The translations under genes and the position numbers were made by a program. Positions 35,591 through 47,149 of a stretch of DNA of 64,000 nt are shown piece after piece. The notes under the pieces are model-generated. The model searched no databases. It saw only the letters and a list, made by a program, of their open reading frames with translations, and was not told the origin of the DNA. Each line of letters opens with the position of its first letter. Position 1 is the first letter of the stretch. This stretch comes from Smallanthus sonchifolius (taxonomy: Eukaryota; Streptophyta; Magnoliopsida; Asterales; Asteraceae), in contig CM042028.1 of assembly GCA_023525975.1 (NCBI GenBank), positions 79,607,501-79,671,500 on the forward strand. The letters are read 5' to 3'.

Positions 35591-36014
35591 GAGTTGATTC
35601 AATATGTCCTTCTGTTAATAATCCTCGTTAGTCATGATCGATTATCCCCACATCTTTCCTTCTTTTACTCCAAAAGCTTCAAGTATCATTTCAAAATTAG
35701 GGTTACATAAATAAATCTTCAGGAAATAGAAAGGGAGAGAATCAAAACAAAGAAAAATTACAAACCTTTTGAGATCGAAGGCAAATCATACCGGCGGAAT
35801 CGATAAAGCATTCGTTTATTAGGGTTTGAGGTTTGCACAATCTGAGAGAAATTGAACGCGTATTATTTTGTTTAATTTGAGAAATGGGTCGGATCATTTA
35901 GATCCGCATGTGACTTTATTTGTGAAACGGGTATTGGGCGGGAAAGTTAGTCTGAGAGTGAATGTGGAGGTGCCAAGTGTCTCTCAATTTTACTTGTTTA
36001 TTATATATGATAGA

Positions 36015-36428
36015 TAGGGGTGAGTTCACTAGAAAACTCATTTTTATGAGAAAACTAAAAAACTTCTCATTAAAGGTGCTGCATATGTGTAGTACACCCA
36101 AAAGCCTAACCCTCACCCAAAAACCTATACCCCCCACCCTACCCCCACCCAAAAACCTAAACCCCCCCACCCACCCCCAAAAACCTAAACCCCCCACCCC
36201 CCAAAAAAACCTAACCTAAAAGCTAAACTAAAACCAAAAGCTAACCCTATTACACATACGTAGTAGAGTGCTGATTTTTTTTGGAAGAGGACGACGTGGG
36301 GAACAAGGTCTCCGAAGCGGTTTTTTAGTTTTTGATTTATATTTTGAGTTATGATTTTTTTTTATTTTTTTACCTTTAATAAATAGTTTTCTCATGAACA
36401 ATGAGTTTTCTTATGATCCTTCCCCTAT
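36015..36428. mobile_element. TIR element with CCTAAACCCC-type array (copy A)
   Basis: Left end TAGGGGTGAGTTCACTAG then AAAACTCATTTTTATGAGAA; right end is the reverse complement (TTCTCATGAACAATGAGTTT ... TCCCCTA). The middle, 36096-36240, is a run of CACCCAAAAACCTA-like units. Non-coding. Confidence 0.6.
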
Positions 36429-36429
36429 A

Positions 36430-37020
36430 TATATATAGAGGATGGTTCCACTAAGAAGTCGTTTTTTGCTAAGAAATCTTAAGAAGTGGGTCAAACGAAC
36501 TCCGATTGAGCTCATTACAGCGACGTTGAAACAGTCTCATCGAACCCTAACCCGGACCCAAAAACCTAAACCCCCTCCACCCGCACCCCCAAAAACCTAA
36601 ACCCCTCCAACCCTACCCCGAAAAGCCTAAAACCCCCGCCCCCCAAAAAACTAAATCCCCCACCCCACCCCCCCCAAAAAACCTAAATCCCCCACCCCAC
36701 CCCCCCAAAAAGCCTAAACCCACCCCCACCCACCCCCAAAAATCTAAACCCCCACCCCCACCCAAAAAAAAACCTAAACCTAAAAATCTAAACCCTAAAA
36801 GCTAAACCGTAAGGCTAAACCATAAGGCTAAAAGCCTAAAATTCAAACGTAAAATCTAAACCTTAAAAGCTAAACCCTAAAAGCTAAGATGGTAGAGTTC
36901 GACGAGACGGTTCCAACGCCGCTGAAATTAGCTCAATCAGAGTTCGTTTGATATCGTTTCTTAAGGTTTTTGTCATTTCTTAGATTTTTTAGCGAAAAAC
37001 TTCTTTTTATTTGATCCCCT
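36430..37020. mobile_element. TIR element with CCTAAACCCC-type array (copy B)
   Basis: Inverted ends of about 110 bp: left has TTTTTTGCTAAGAAATCTTA then AACGAACTCCGATTGAGCTC; right (reverse complement) has TTTTTCGCTAAAAAATCTAA then AACGAACTCTGATTGAGCTA. Between them, 36545-36890, is a degenerate array of AACCTAAACCCCCACCCC units. Flanked by TATATATA stretches on both sides. Non-coding. Confidence 0.7.
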
Positions 37021-38023
37021 ATATATATTAATATTATGTTGTAGTGCTCTTAAAATGTGTGATTAGATTTAGAAATGGCAATCGAAATGAGGGTTAGAGA
37101 GAGGAGTGCACAAGGTTTATTGCACACAGTTTAGCGATGGTGGTGACATATATGGACAACGGTGGCAACGGATTTGGACCAAGATGGCGATGTATCTGGA
37201 CAATGGTGGCAACGAATTTAGACGGTGATGGTGACAATGTGGACAGCAGTGGTGGTTGTGTATGTCAGTGGAGACTAGGGTGTGCAAAACCTGATATTGA
37301 TCCAAAATTGCGAAAATCCGAAATTTCCTGATAGTGGATTTTACTATCCGAATCCGTATCCGAAATTTCGGATATCTGGATCGGATAGTAAGGCTGATAT
37401 CTGAATTATGAAAAAAAATAAACATATATAAACGTATTAAAATTCTAAAAAAAGTTTCAACTTCCAAACAACAAATCCATCCAAATACAAACGCCAAACA
37501 ACAAGAACTTCCAAAACAAATTCAAATATAAATAACAAGAACATCCAAAACATTCAAAGATAAATTCAAGGATTTGTGAGTATTTTGTTGCTTTGAGATA
37601 ATTTGTAAACATCCCGGCTTTAGGCCTTGTAAACTTCCATCTCTAAAGTTGAAACCTATGAAATAATTCATCAAAATAAATTGTGAGTATCTACCAAAAT
37701 ATAATAATATATTTTGATCAATCAAACAATAAACAAAAGAATATTCATGGCAAAGGCCTTTCTCTATTTCTCTCAAGTAAACAATCATGGAGCCCAATTT
37801 GCAGTTGGGTTTTCCCGCTCCTACTATAAACTGTATTCAGTTATTCATAATATAATATTCATGGCAAAGGTTGTTGTACATTCAATCAAGCAAACGGAAC
37901 CTCATGGAGTTATAGACATTTTCAAAGACTTTATTTCATATAAGCAAGTACTAAAGTTTCAAACCATGCTCAAATCATATGGAGAAGGTTCTCCCATATT
38001 TTTAACTATAATTGGCCATCCCA

Positions 38024-38150
38024 GATTTAATACTATGCTTTAGAGCAGTATATTTAGCATTTATATTTGCACTAATTGTAAAAGTTTTAATACTACGCTT
38101 TAGAGCAATATATTTAACATTTCTGTTTGCACTAATTGAAATAGTTTCCA
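38024..38150 (+). repeat. Two-unit tandem repeat, about 66 bp
   Basis: Two copies of TTTAATACTA(T/C)GCTTTAGAGCA, then ATATTTA(G/A)CATTT and TTTGCACTAATTG. Lies in the hAT 3' region. Confidence 0.75.
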
Positions 38151-38529
38151 AATTAATATTTCTAGTAGTTTGCACTAATAATGAAACTATTTCAATTATC
38201 ATTTCTAAACCTTATTTCAAAATCAATATTTCCACAAATTGAAACTATTTCAATTATCTTCTTACACTAACATTTCATAACTTGGAAAGATTGAGCAAGG
38301 TTTTGAATATTTTAAAGGTAAATAGATTATGTAACTATAAAATTTTTTTGGACATATTGTTTAAACGCATACCTCATTGCAACATTCACGAGTAGCTCCT
38401 AAATCATTTCATCAATGATAATGCTAGGTTATTCCAAGGTTAAGCCCTTTAAACCTAGAAAAAGAACATATTGTAAATACATATATAAAGAAACTGCAAA
38501 TTTGGAATGAAAATTGATAATTTCTTACT

Positions 38530-39790
38530 AACCTTCTGCTTCCATGTTCTCGATTTCGAGTAAGGTATCTTCAAAGAGAATTGTATTATTTGAAGCACAC
38601 AACCAATCCTGTGCACAGACCAAGGCTTCCACCATTCTTGGGGTTAAGGAAGTTCGAAAACAATCAAGGCATCAAGCACCCGTCCCTCGGTGCTAAAATC
38701 AACTCAGAGGCAATTGTAGAAACTGGAATGGCAAGAATATCTCGATCCGTCTTAGCAAGAACGGAATATCGGTATTATTGAACTTTCCACCATTGTAGTA
38801 TGTCAAAATGTTGGTCCATAGGTTCCTGATCTTCCACAAGATATTTGTCTAACTCGGATTTTCTCAAAGATGTTTCTGAACATCCCATGGACATTTCAAA
38901 CCTCTTCGTCATGAGTTATTCAATGTCTATTACTACCCGATCATCACCCAATACTTGACTAGGATTAGAAGTTGATGTAGACGATGACACCTTAAAGTAC
39001 TTCTCTTTTTGAGGCATAGATTTTTGATAAAATTCAAACAAAGCACGCAAGTTTAAATCTAGACTCTCAAGGAGACCCGCGTTTACAAATTTTTCTTTGA
39101 CAATCCATTTGATATAATGCCATTTCCGTCTTGGGTCAAGAACCACAACAATGAACAAAAACCGGTTTAGCTTACTAACATCCCCCTAATACTTTTGATA
39201 TTTACTTTTCATATCAAGTGCCATTGAAAATATTTCCACATCATCATGCGTAGTGAGATTATCAATGACAGTGCCAATTCCGAATATCTCATGCACATAA
39301 GCGTTGGAAGTCACATAGCGGGAACCTGAAAATCTTAATGTAGCATCATAAAATATTTTTAAGAAAGGCAACAAGCTCTTAACATTGATCCAATCATTCT
39401 CATTGATTAAGCCACCCTCACACTTCTTAAGCTCTTTCTCACAATTAGAATCCTTTAACACTAAGTTAGAAAATGCTTTCTTGAATTTAATAGCAGATTC
39501 CAACATTAAAAAGGTGGAGTTCCATCGGGTTTGAATATCCATACACAATAAACTCTTGCTTTCTATTTTCTTTTCCGCAACACAAGCTTTAAAATTTTTA
39601 AATCTAGCCGGGGAAGTCCTCATATATTTCATAAGGGCATGGATTTCTTAATTGATGAAGTCAATTTATTAAGCCCATTTTTAACAACTAGGTTCAAAAT
39701 ATGAGGCTCACATCTCATATGCAAAAATGCTCTATTCAAAACACCGCATTCCCGATAGTTAAGAACCTTTTGTAAATGTTGAACATCTAT
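38530..39790 (-). pseudogene. hAT transposase (RICESLEEPER/DAYSLEEPER type), broken
   Basis: From 5' to 3' on the minus strand: MRCEPHILNLVVKNGLNKL (about 39715), MDIQTRWNSTFLMLESAIKF (39632-39186 frame), FIVVVLDPRRKWHYIKWIV (39158-38916) and the dimerisation region DRDILAIPVSTIASE, then GRVLDA and MVEALVCAQDWL near 38580-38760. The dimer region is shifted between frames and has a stop after ASE. N-terminal BED finger and first part of the catalytic core are missing. Confidence 0.85.
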
Positions 39791-40108
39791 ATCGTTAGAT
39801 TAGAGCTAGCGTTAACCGATTACAGTTTACTTTAATATCCTTACGGGCCTGTCCGAACATGAAAGTAAATACTGGGCCGAAACCGTAAATATCTGATTAC
39901 AACGAATCTGTTGATCCACCTGCTTTCTGAACCACGGCGGAGACGACGGCGATACAGCGGAATCCGGCTGATAAAACCCCTAACCTCCTCCAAAATCACC
40001 AATTCACCTTATACTCTGCACTTGTTTTCAAAAATTCAAGGCGTTGTTATATGTATTGAAAAGTTAGGGTTAGCGGAAAAAGATATATCGGTCGCTTCTT
40101 CCTTGCCC

Positions 40109-43100
40109 ATGGCAGGTGAGTAATTAAAATCCGTTGAGTTCATAACATGCCAGTAATTGTTTGCTAATGTTTCAATGGATTGACTGTAGGTGGACAAACG
40201 GATGGAGAAGACAAGGTATCATTGGAGCTCACAGAAGAAATTATTCAGAGCATGGAAGTAGGCATGGCCTTCCGTGATTATGTAAACATCTCTATCTTAA
40301 TCTGAATTGAAGGTGTTTTAGATGAACTAAGTAGAATTATTGTCTGATAACTCATTTTGCTTGTAGGTTTAGGTTCTGTATATTTGAAAATGCAGATGAT
40401 GTTGTTAGTAGAATATTCTGTGTAAGGTGAATGAAGTATTAACCTGTAATATAAAGGGTCAGGCGGTGTTAGATTCTAGCAATAGCACTTCTATTTACTG
40501 TCATTTCATCACTCTAAAAACTCAATATCTGCAAGAACTCAACAAGCAACCACAAATATATTTTTTTGGTGTTATCACATTACAGCAACTGTGTTTAGCA
40601 GCTAAGTTCTACTTTGTAAATTCATCTCAGAATATTGTTATTGTTAACATTTCTAACATGTAACTATGTTGGTTTTTATTTTGTTTTGTAACTGGAAATT
40701 GTTTTTAGCATTGAGGGGTCCGTGTATAATCTCATAAACTGCATTGTGCATCTTCTATTGGTGCATAACATGGTATTGCTAAGTGCTAATATTCAATGAA
40801 TTCATTTTCAATCGATCGACTTCAGCGTTACAATTGAAGTTATATGATTGGTTTTCTATATCTTTTTTTTTTTCTGTGAGACTCAAGTGGAAATCGTCTA
40901 TTGCTTTTAAGGTGCATAATGTAAGTTTCATTTTCATGATCATGATAGGTATATGTACCATCTATTCCCTTGGCAGATTCTGCAGATATAAGTTGATTTA
41001 TGGTCATAAAGTTGCACTACAATATTAGGTGTCCAGTTAATCAATACATTGATGCAAAATTCTTTTCTATTGCAGAGTGGTAGGATTAGTTCAATGGATT
41101 TTCACAAGACTTCAAATTTTTTGGTGACCGCTAGTGATGATGAATCCATTCGGCTCTATGACGTGGCTAATGCAACGTATGTTTTTTGTTTGATATCTAT
41201 AAATTTTCTGGAAAAAGGAAAAGTTTCTTGGCAATGGAGTAAATGAAGGCTATTTTTATTTCTGTTTTTTCTTTTTGGACTAATAATTATTCCATGTTAT
41301 CAGATTATGTGTTTGTTTAATGCGGTTTATTCTTTTAGATTTCATTGTGTTGCAACATATGAAAGATTTCTATGTAGTGGCCTGATTTTTCACCAGGAAG
41401 AAACTAAAAAGAACGCAATTTAATTAACTAGATTTCTAGGGATTATTTTGGGGAGGATGTTCTTGCAAGAGTAAATAATCATGGGATAGAATGAGCATTC
41501 TGGAATATTTTGGTGCAAGTTTGTATTTTATTATTTTAATAACCGTGAGAAACTGTCACTGGAAAACTCACGGGTCTCACCAATACCCTGCTAACCAATG
41601 GGATAAGGTAAAATGCAGCCTTCAAGGGGGTTAAAGGCAAAAAACTAGTGAAATTTGTATTCGAACCCAAGACCTTTGCTTTAGGGGCGTTTACCACTGG
41701 ACCACCCCTTTGAAGGTTAAGTTTGTATTTTATTGTGAATGATCCTTGAGGTTGGAGACACAAATACGTGATCGCAAGCAAAATGCATTAGCCAACAGAT
41801 TTATTTACTTGTTTTATGTTGTCACTCGGTACAAACTACTTATACAATGCTGACCTGCTCTAGATGTAAAGTGTTGACTTTTTGACCTATACTAGTACAA
41901 TAAGGAGAGAAAGAGCATACCGTGGGGGATCATATTGTTAATTACTGCTGCTGTTGTGTACCATATAGTTACTGAAGTTATATGTATAATTGTATATGGT
42001 CTTAGTATCCAGTTAATGATACAATAATTTCTTATTGGCAGATGTTTGAAGACAATTAATAGCAAAAAGTATGGGATTGACTTGGTGTCCTTCACTTCAC
42101 ATCCCACAACTGTTATATACTCCTCTAAAAATGGATGGGACGGTTCGTATATCATAATAACTTTTGCATGTGTGCAATTATTTAGTCTTTATCCTTACTT
42201 TTTTTCATAATGCAGAATCTCTGCGGCTTCTCTCATTGCATGACAACAAATACTTGCGCTACTTTAGAGGTCATCATGACAGGCAGGGTCCCACATCATA
42301 TGCCATTTTACACGCATGCAGTTATAGTACTAAATTAATTGATCAACATTTTGTGTTATTGATTTTGCTAGGGTTGTCTCCCTGAGCTTATGTGCACGAA
42401 CAGAACATTTTATCTCTGGCTCTCTTGATAGAACTGTTTTGCTTTGGGATCAAAGAGCTGATAAATGTCAGGTTGTTTTCTAGAACATTTATTGTGTATG
42501 TATGCATGTATATTCTATGACGCCAGCTGACTAGTTATAGATTTAGGGACTTTTACGTGTACAAGGAAGACCCGCAACAGCTTATGATGATCAAGGGCTT
42601 ATCTTTGCAGTTGCTTTTGGAGGATCAATAAGGATGTTTGATTCACGTAATTATGAAAAGGTTATTAGTTCAAATCCATAAAAAATATTTATTTTTGTAA
42701 CTTAAGTTTTATGCAAATATTAAATTCCTGATCTTTGATCTCTTGAAGGGTCCTTTTGAAATATTTTCTGTTGGTGGAGATGTGTCGGATGCAAATGTTG
42801 TAAAATTCAGTAATGATGGTAGACTCATGTTGTTAACAACTAAGGATGGGCGTGTTCATGTACTTGATTCCTTTCGTGGTACACTTGTGAGTATTTTAAA
42901 GTGCTTCAAATTGTCAACGATGATTTCAGTTCATATATATAGAAATGTTTAAGGCCCGTTTGCACTTTTTGTGCAGCTAGGCACATATAATGTAAAGCCA
43001 GTTTCAAGTAATTCCACTTTAGAGGCCTCTTTTAGTCCCGAAGGAATGTTTGTTTTATCAGGTGAAGTATGAATGCTCTACAATCTTTCGTTAACAGCTT

Positions 43101-44010
43101 AAAGCTCACCTAAACACATCTTGTGGATGTATTATAGATTCATAAAGATAATACAATAGAGGAACAAAAAGGCATCTTAATATAGTTTTAAGATTGCAGG
43201 TTCTAATCAGAGTGTCATTTTGCAGGTTCAGGTGATGGTAGCGTTTATGCTTGGAGCATTCGTAGTGGCAAAGAAGTATGGTTTACTAATTCATTATTTA
43301 TCTAAACTGCACCTTCTGATTCCCAAATCCCAAATAAATAAAAATAAAAATAAAAATAATACTTTCTGGAATGTTTACAATAAGAATGGTTATTTCAGGA
43401 AGTAAAACCTAGCGTGATGGTTACAATCTTATTTCAGTCTTATTAACATTCTGTATTTTCATGCTTCTGTGTGCTTAAGTTTTTATAGAAAAAGCATTAG
43501 TTCTAACTTTAGGTTTTAGAATCCAAAAGCTAGAGGTGACAATTAGGACCCGTATACTTACAAGTGCCTGAATGGATCAATTTGTTTTCTTTTAAATCTC
43601 AAATGGTCAAATTAAAATTTAGAGGCAGACGTATATTTGTGTCCCAACCCGACCTAGTTTTGAACCTACTAAAAGTGAATGGTTCGATCTGAACCTGGGT
43701 TGACCTGTGACCCGACCGACCCATCTTGCCACTTCTAACAATAGCAACAAGAGCCATCCCATGCTGTTTCATTCAACATCAGTATATTTGAGCTGTGTAG
43801 TTTTCTTTTCTTGATCTTCCCAACCTAAGAGCTGGACATGAGACCTTATTTTTGCTGTCTTTCCAGGTGGCTAGTTGGTTGAGCACTGAAAACGAACCCC
43901 CTGTCATAAAATGGGCTCCAGGCAGTCTAATGTTTGTGACGGGTTCTTCTGAATTATCTTTTTGGATCCCGGATTTGTCAAAACTGGCAGCATACGTTGG
44001 AAGAAAGTAG
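40109..44010 (+). CDS. WDR82: WDR82/Swd2-like WD40 protein (plant S2L type), 332 aa
   Basis: Swd2/WDR82 is the WD40 subunit of COMPASS (H3K4 methylation) and of cleavage/termination complexes. Exons: 40109-40115, 40190-40281, 41076-41176, 42042-42142, 42216-42282, 42372-42471, 42547-42660, 42749-42886, 42977-43061, 43226-43275, 43867-44010; 999 bases, all in phase. The start MAGGQTDGEDK is joined from a 7-base first exon. WD blades: GRISSMDFHKTSNFLVTASD, TSHPTTVIYSSKNGWDESLR, LSLHDNKYLRYFRGHHDR, FISGSLDRTVLLWDQRADKC, RPATAYDDQGLIFAVAFGGS, GPFEIFSVGGDVSDANVVKF, SPEGMFVLSGSGDGSVYAWS, with C-terminus FWIPDLSKLAAYVGRK. Intron 5 has a GC donor (GACAG|GCAGGG) instead of GT. A SINE sits in intron 3. 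It looks functional. Confidence 0.95.
41533..41718 (-). mobile_element. tRNA-derived SINE in a WDR82 intron, TSD 16 bp
   Basis: Flanked by AAGTTTGTATTTTATT at 41517-41532 and 41719-41734. The minus strand starts near GGGGTGGTCCAGTGGTAAAC (A box) and has TTGGGTTCGAATAC (B box), the pol III promoter of a tRNA-derived SINE. About 186 bp, antisense to the host gene. Confidence 0.9.
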
Positions 44011-45852
44011 AACCACAAGAAGTTATTTTAGAGTATTTGGATGGCTGCCTTCAGAAACAGGTACCACCATTACCTATACAGCTTCAAAATTCTGCAAATG
44101 TTAAATTTTTATTGTATAAAACAACGATATTAATTAACCGTTAACTTTATTGATCGTAGCAGTAATGAATGATCTTTATTCTTTCATTTAGATTCTAGAT
44201 AAACATGACTCGCTGATATTTCACTTATTCTGTTATGAACTTTTATCTGAACTGGACTAGGCAGTCGGACCCGGAACCGCCTATACAACCGGTCTGGTTG
44301 AGTGCCCTTGAACCGTCTTCATTTGGGCCGGCCGGTTATGGTGTCTTCCTGTTGAACCGGGAACCGGACCGTTGGTTGGACTGAATTTTCAATTTTTTTT
44401 TCTTTACTATATCTCATTTACTGATTTATTTACTACTTCATGCTTTATAGTTTCACATTTTATTTTAAATTAGTTATATATATGTTTTTTAATTTTCAAG
44501 TTATTTATGACGAAATTTGGTTTGTGAAACCGGTCGAAACAGTGGACCGGTGAGTTAGGTTATGAAAAATATTACAGGAGACTAAAGTTTTATAAAATGT
44601 ATGTTTATATAATTATACTTTATACATTAATTATTTACAAAATTTAAACAGAATAAGACAAAAAGAATGTTTATGGCTTGGCCCGGACCGGCCCAACATA
44701 TTTTGGCGTATATGAGATAACAATTTGGACTTGAACCACAACTGAGTTTTGTATGAAAGTACTGCACTCGATGTATTTAAGCTTACGTAAGGGTAGACAA
44801 GTTGAAAGTAGAAAAGGCAGGAAGGAGTGGTACATACAGCATACTTGATGTACTTTAAGTTTATATGAGAATGGTAACTTGTTTACACGACATTACATAA
44901 AAAGGGTTTCAAACGTGATGCCATATACTTCCTAGTATATGGCTTTATTGCATCAACTACTTGTACCTTCATAAAGCCTCAACGTACCACTCCAACTCCT
45001 AACCTAACCTAAATCAAATACTTCATCAGCTAAAACATCGTATCATGTCACATTGTTACCTTTTAATGTTTTATCTCTGAACTTACTTAGATTTTGCGTT
45101 TGATCACATGTTTTACATAAAACTAATCATAACAACATCGTGCTTATGTGTCATCAATAATTTAGGGGACACAGTCATTAATCCGAAGATCTAAAATGCT
45201 CTTTTTTTAGCGTGAGAACTTGTTACTGTAACCAATGAGATCTCAGTATCTCACAAATGTCCCGTTAACCGATGAGATCAGATAGGATGATCGTGTGAAA
45301 AATGACGACAACACTAAGAAGAGAGAGAGGGTATTCAATATATTGGTTTAAGAATATATCTAAAATCATGTCCTGAGTCGCTAATATTGCGACGGATTTG
45401 CCACATTGCAAAATCAGCGACGAAATTTGCAACAAATAATCCTATCACCAACCTGTCAAAAATTGTCACTGATTGCGGCGAATCTCATCTGTCCCAAATC
45501 CGTTACAGTATAACACAGATTTCAACAATTGCAGTAGTAGCGACGAATTTATTATGTAACAAGTTTGTCGCAAAGTGAGGTATGAATTTCGACCGTCACA
45601 AATGTCCTTCACTACCCTTTTGTAGTTGCGACTAGTGAGGGGTATGGCTAATTTTTCTTACATTAATATCTCATTAATATCATTACAACGCCGTTGAAGC
45701 AGGATAGCTTCTTGGTTTAGGTTCTTTATATTCCGAGGACATTCACGAGAGTGGTTAATCTTTGTTGGAGATTAGTCACTAATTATGTTATCTATTTTTT
45801 TTATATAAATTAGAAATGATATTCCTAAAATGAATAATATATATGGGGACTA
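44011..45852. other. Intergenic with TE remnants
   Basis: 44240-44700 contains paired ACCGG-rich blocks (GGAACCGGACCGTTGG, GAAACCGGTCGAAACAGTGG, GGCCCGGACCGGCCC), the look of a TIR element remnant. 45370-45650 has many GCGACGAA/GTCGCAA-type motifs and a TTTTGTAGTTGCGACTAGTG end, reminiscent of CACTA subterminal repeats, but no CACTACAAAA terminus is certain. No gene is supported. Confidence 0.4.
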
Positions 45853-46849
45853 CTAACCACACACGGGAATTGCTAAATGGACTTGGCCATATACGCATCG
45901 TATAGGGCAATACGATGCGTATAGCCCTTCACAATTTCCCATGCCTGACATCCTCGTACAACCTGGTCATTCAAACCTCGACACGTACGTCGGTCTGTTA
46001 GGCTGGATAGGGCTACCCAGGCAGTGCTTGATGGCCTTGTTGCCGACTCACGACGACAGGGTCGTCAACTCGATCGCATGGAGGACCTGATGATGTGGGC
46101 GGTTGGACAGCTCGTGAATCAGTCACGAGCCGCCGGCATCGAGCCACCCCCACTACCACCGCCACGTCATTATCCGGACGACCCCGTTCAGGGTGAGGGC
46201 GGGGCGGGTCAGGGTGACGCCGGAGCCGGTCAGGGTGACGGCGGAGACGGTTAGATTTAGTTCTTTTATTTGTATTTTGTTTCTTTCGTTGTTATGTATG
46301 TAAAACATTTTGATGTATATATTTAATTTTTTGATGTAATGTATATAATGTTTAGTTTATTTGTTTGGTTGTAATGTTTAATATTATGTTTGGTTGTAAT
46401 GTTTAATATTTTGTTTGATTGTAATGTTTAATATTTTGTTTGGTTTGTAATGTTTAATATTTTGCTTGGTTATACTTTAAAAATTTAACAAATGTTTAAA
46501 AAAAATAAAATATACAAATGTTTATATAAATTAAAATAAAAATAAACAAAATATAAATAAATAAAAAAATATAATTAAATAAAAAATACCTATACGTGGC
46601 GTATAGGTCAATACGCCACGTATAGGATTCATAAACTCCAAATCTTCCAACTTTTGAAGCAAAAATATAACCCGTGCCTCATACGCTGCGTATAGGTCAA
46701 TACGCCACGTATTGGACCAGCCGCCAGACAGAGAATGACACGTGGCATTCTGTTGGCAGTGACTGAATTCTATACGCCCTCGTATTGCCCTATACGAGGG
46801 CGTATAGATCGGCGGCGGGTCCAATTAGCAATATTCCGTGTGTGGTTAG
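45853..46849 (+). mobile_element. TIR element with palindromes and a GC-rich open frame
   Basis: Ends are inverted: CTAACCACACACGGGAATTG at 45853 and, reverse-complemented, CTAACCACACACGGAATATT at 46849, continuing to GCTAA.TGGAC. Length 997 bp. No target duplication was found. It contains an open frame (45949-46254) and four 30-40-bp palindromes built on TATACG...CGTATA, at about 45889-45922, 46587-46625, 46680-46713 and 46770-46808. Confidence 0.6.
45949..46254 (+). other. GC-rich open reading frame inside a TIR element, function unknown
   Basis: Open between stops at 45946 and 46252, 101 codons, with first ATG at 46081 and a GTG at 46024. It reads RRQGRQLDRMEDLMMWAVGQ (amphipathic helix), then PPPLPPPRHYPDD and a Gly-rich tail GEGGAGQGDAGAGQGDGGDG. 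GC content is far above its surroundings. It has no ATG near the open start, so it is probably the C-terminal exon of a longer transposon-encoded protein. I do not recognise a family. Confidence 0.35.
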
Positions 46850-47149
46850 AAAAAGCCTATATAAAATAAAAACGGCCGTAATAAAAGAAAAAACATTCCA
46901 AGGAATGATGATTTTTGTAAGGCGTCGCAATTACAATTTTCAAGACAATTCGAAATCATTAGCTTCCGTTGCCATATCTTTTCAGCCCCTAACTTACGCA
47001 CTGTGTGCGTAGGATTCCCCCTGCCACTGGGTCCCATCTAGAATATCTGTCTCACCCCTTTCCCACGCTCCGCCGTCCACCCAACCCCTTCCGAAAAAAA
47101 AAAAAACAAATTAAATCTTATTTTTCATTTTTTTAACGGCAACACCTAG
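46850..47149. other. Intergenic, no gene seen
   Basis: Short stretch with a pyrimidine-rich block at about 47040-47090 and an A run. No coding signal. Confidence 0.35.

Larger units (their letters stand above)
31669..36014 (-). mobile_element. Gene-capturing Helitron-type element
   Basis: 3' end (minus strand): hairpin CCCGTGTAATACACGGG, then TTCTAACACTAG ending at 31669, followed by T at 31668, a textbook Helitron terminus. 5' end candidate: TCTATCATATATAATAAACA starting at 36014, preceded by A. A second TC start, TCTATACTCTATAATAAATA, lies at 33649, so either a 1,981-bp element is nested here or the larger one has two alternative starts; both share the only visible 3' end. No Rep/helicase is present. 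Inside are fragments of at least two unrelated host genes, PAO and S1P, with exon-intron structure, which is typical of Helitron capture. The outer 5' end is less certain than the 3' end. Confidence 0.65.
37276..39790 (-). mobile_element. Truncated autonomous-type hAT element
   Basis: Left terminus TAGGGTGTGCAAAACC at 37276 followed by CCGAAATTTCGGATATC-type subterminal motifs, as in hAT elements. The transposase (38530-39790, minus) loses its N-terminus at about 39790, where the 5' flank of the WDR82 gene begins; no right TIR or target duplication is seen. The 3' untranslated part, 37400-38520, contains short direct repeats, including TATTCATGGCAAAGG at about 37741 and 37857. Confidence 0.6.

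Noticed and set aside
36540..36900. Interstitial telomere from a chromosome fusion
   Set aside because: Units are degenerate with extra C runs and lie between inverted repeats, so transposon content is a better explanation.
41650..41718. tRNA gene
   Set aside because: A and B boxes are present but there is no full cloverleaf; the flanking 16-bp duplication shows a SINE.
45370..45650. Complete CACTA transposon
   Set aside because: GCGACGAA-type motifs are suggestive but there is no CACTACAAAA end pair and no 3-bp duplication.
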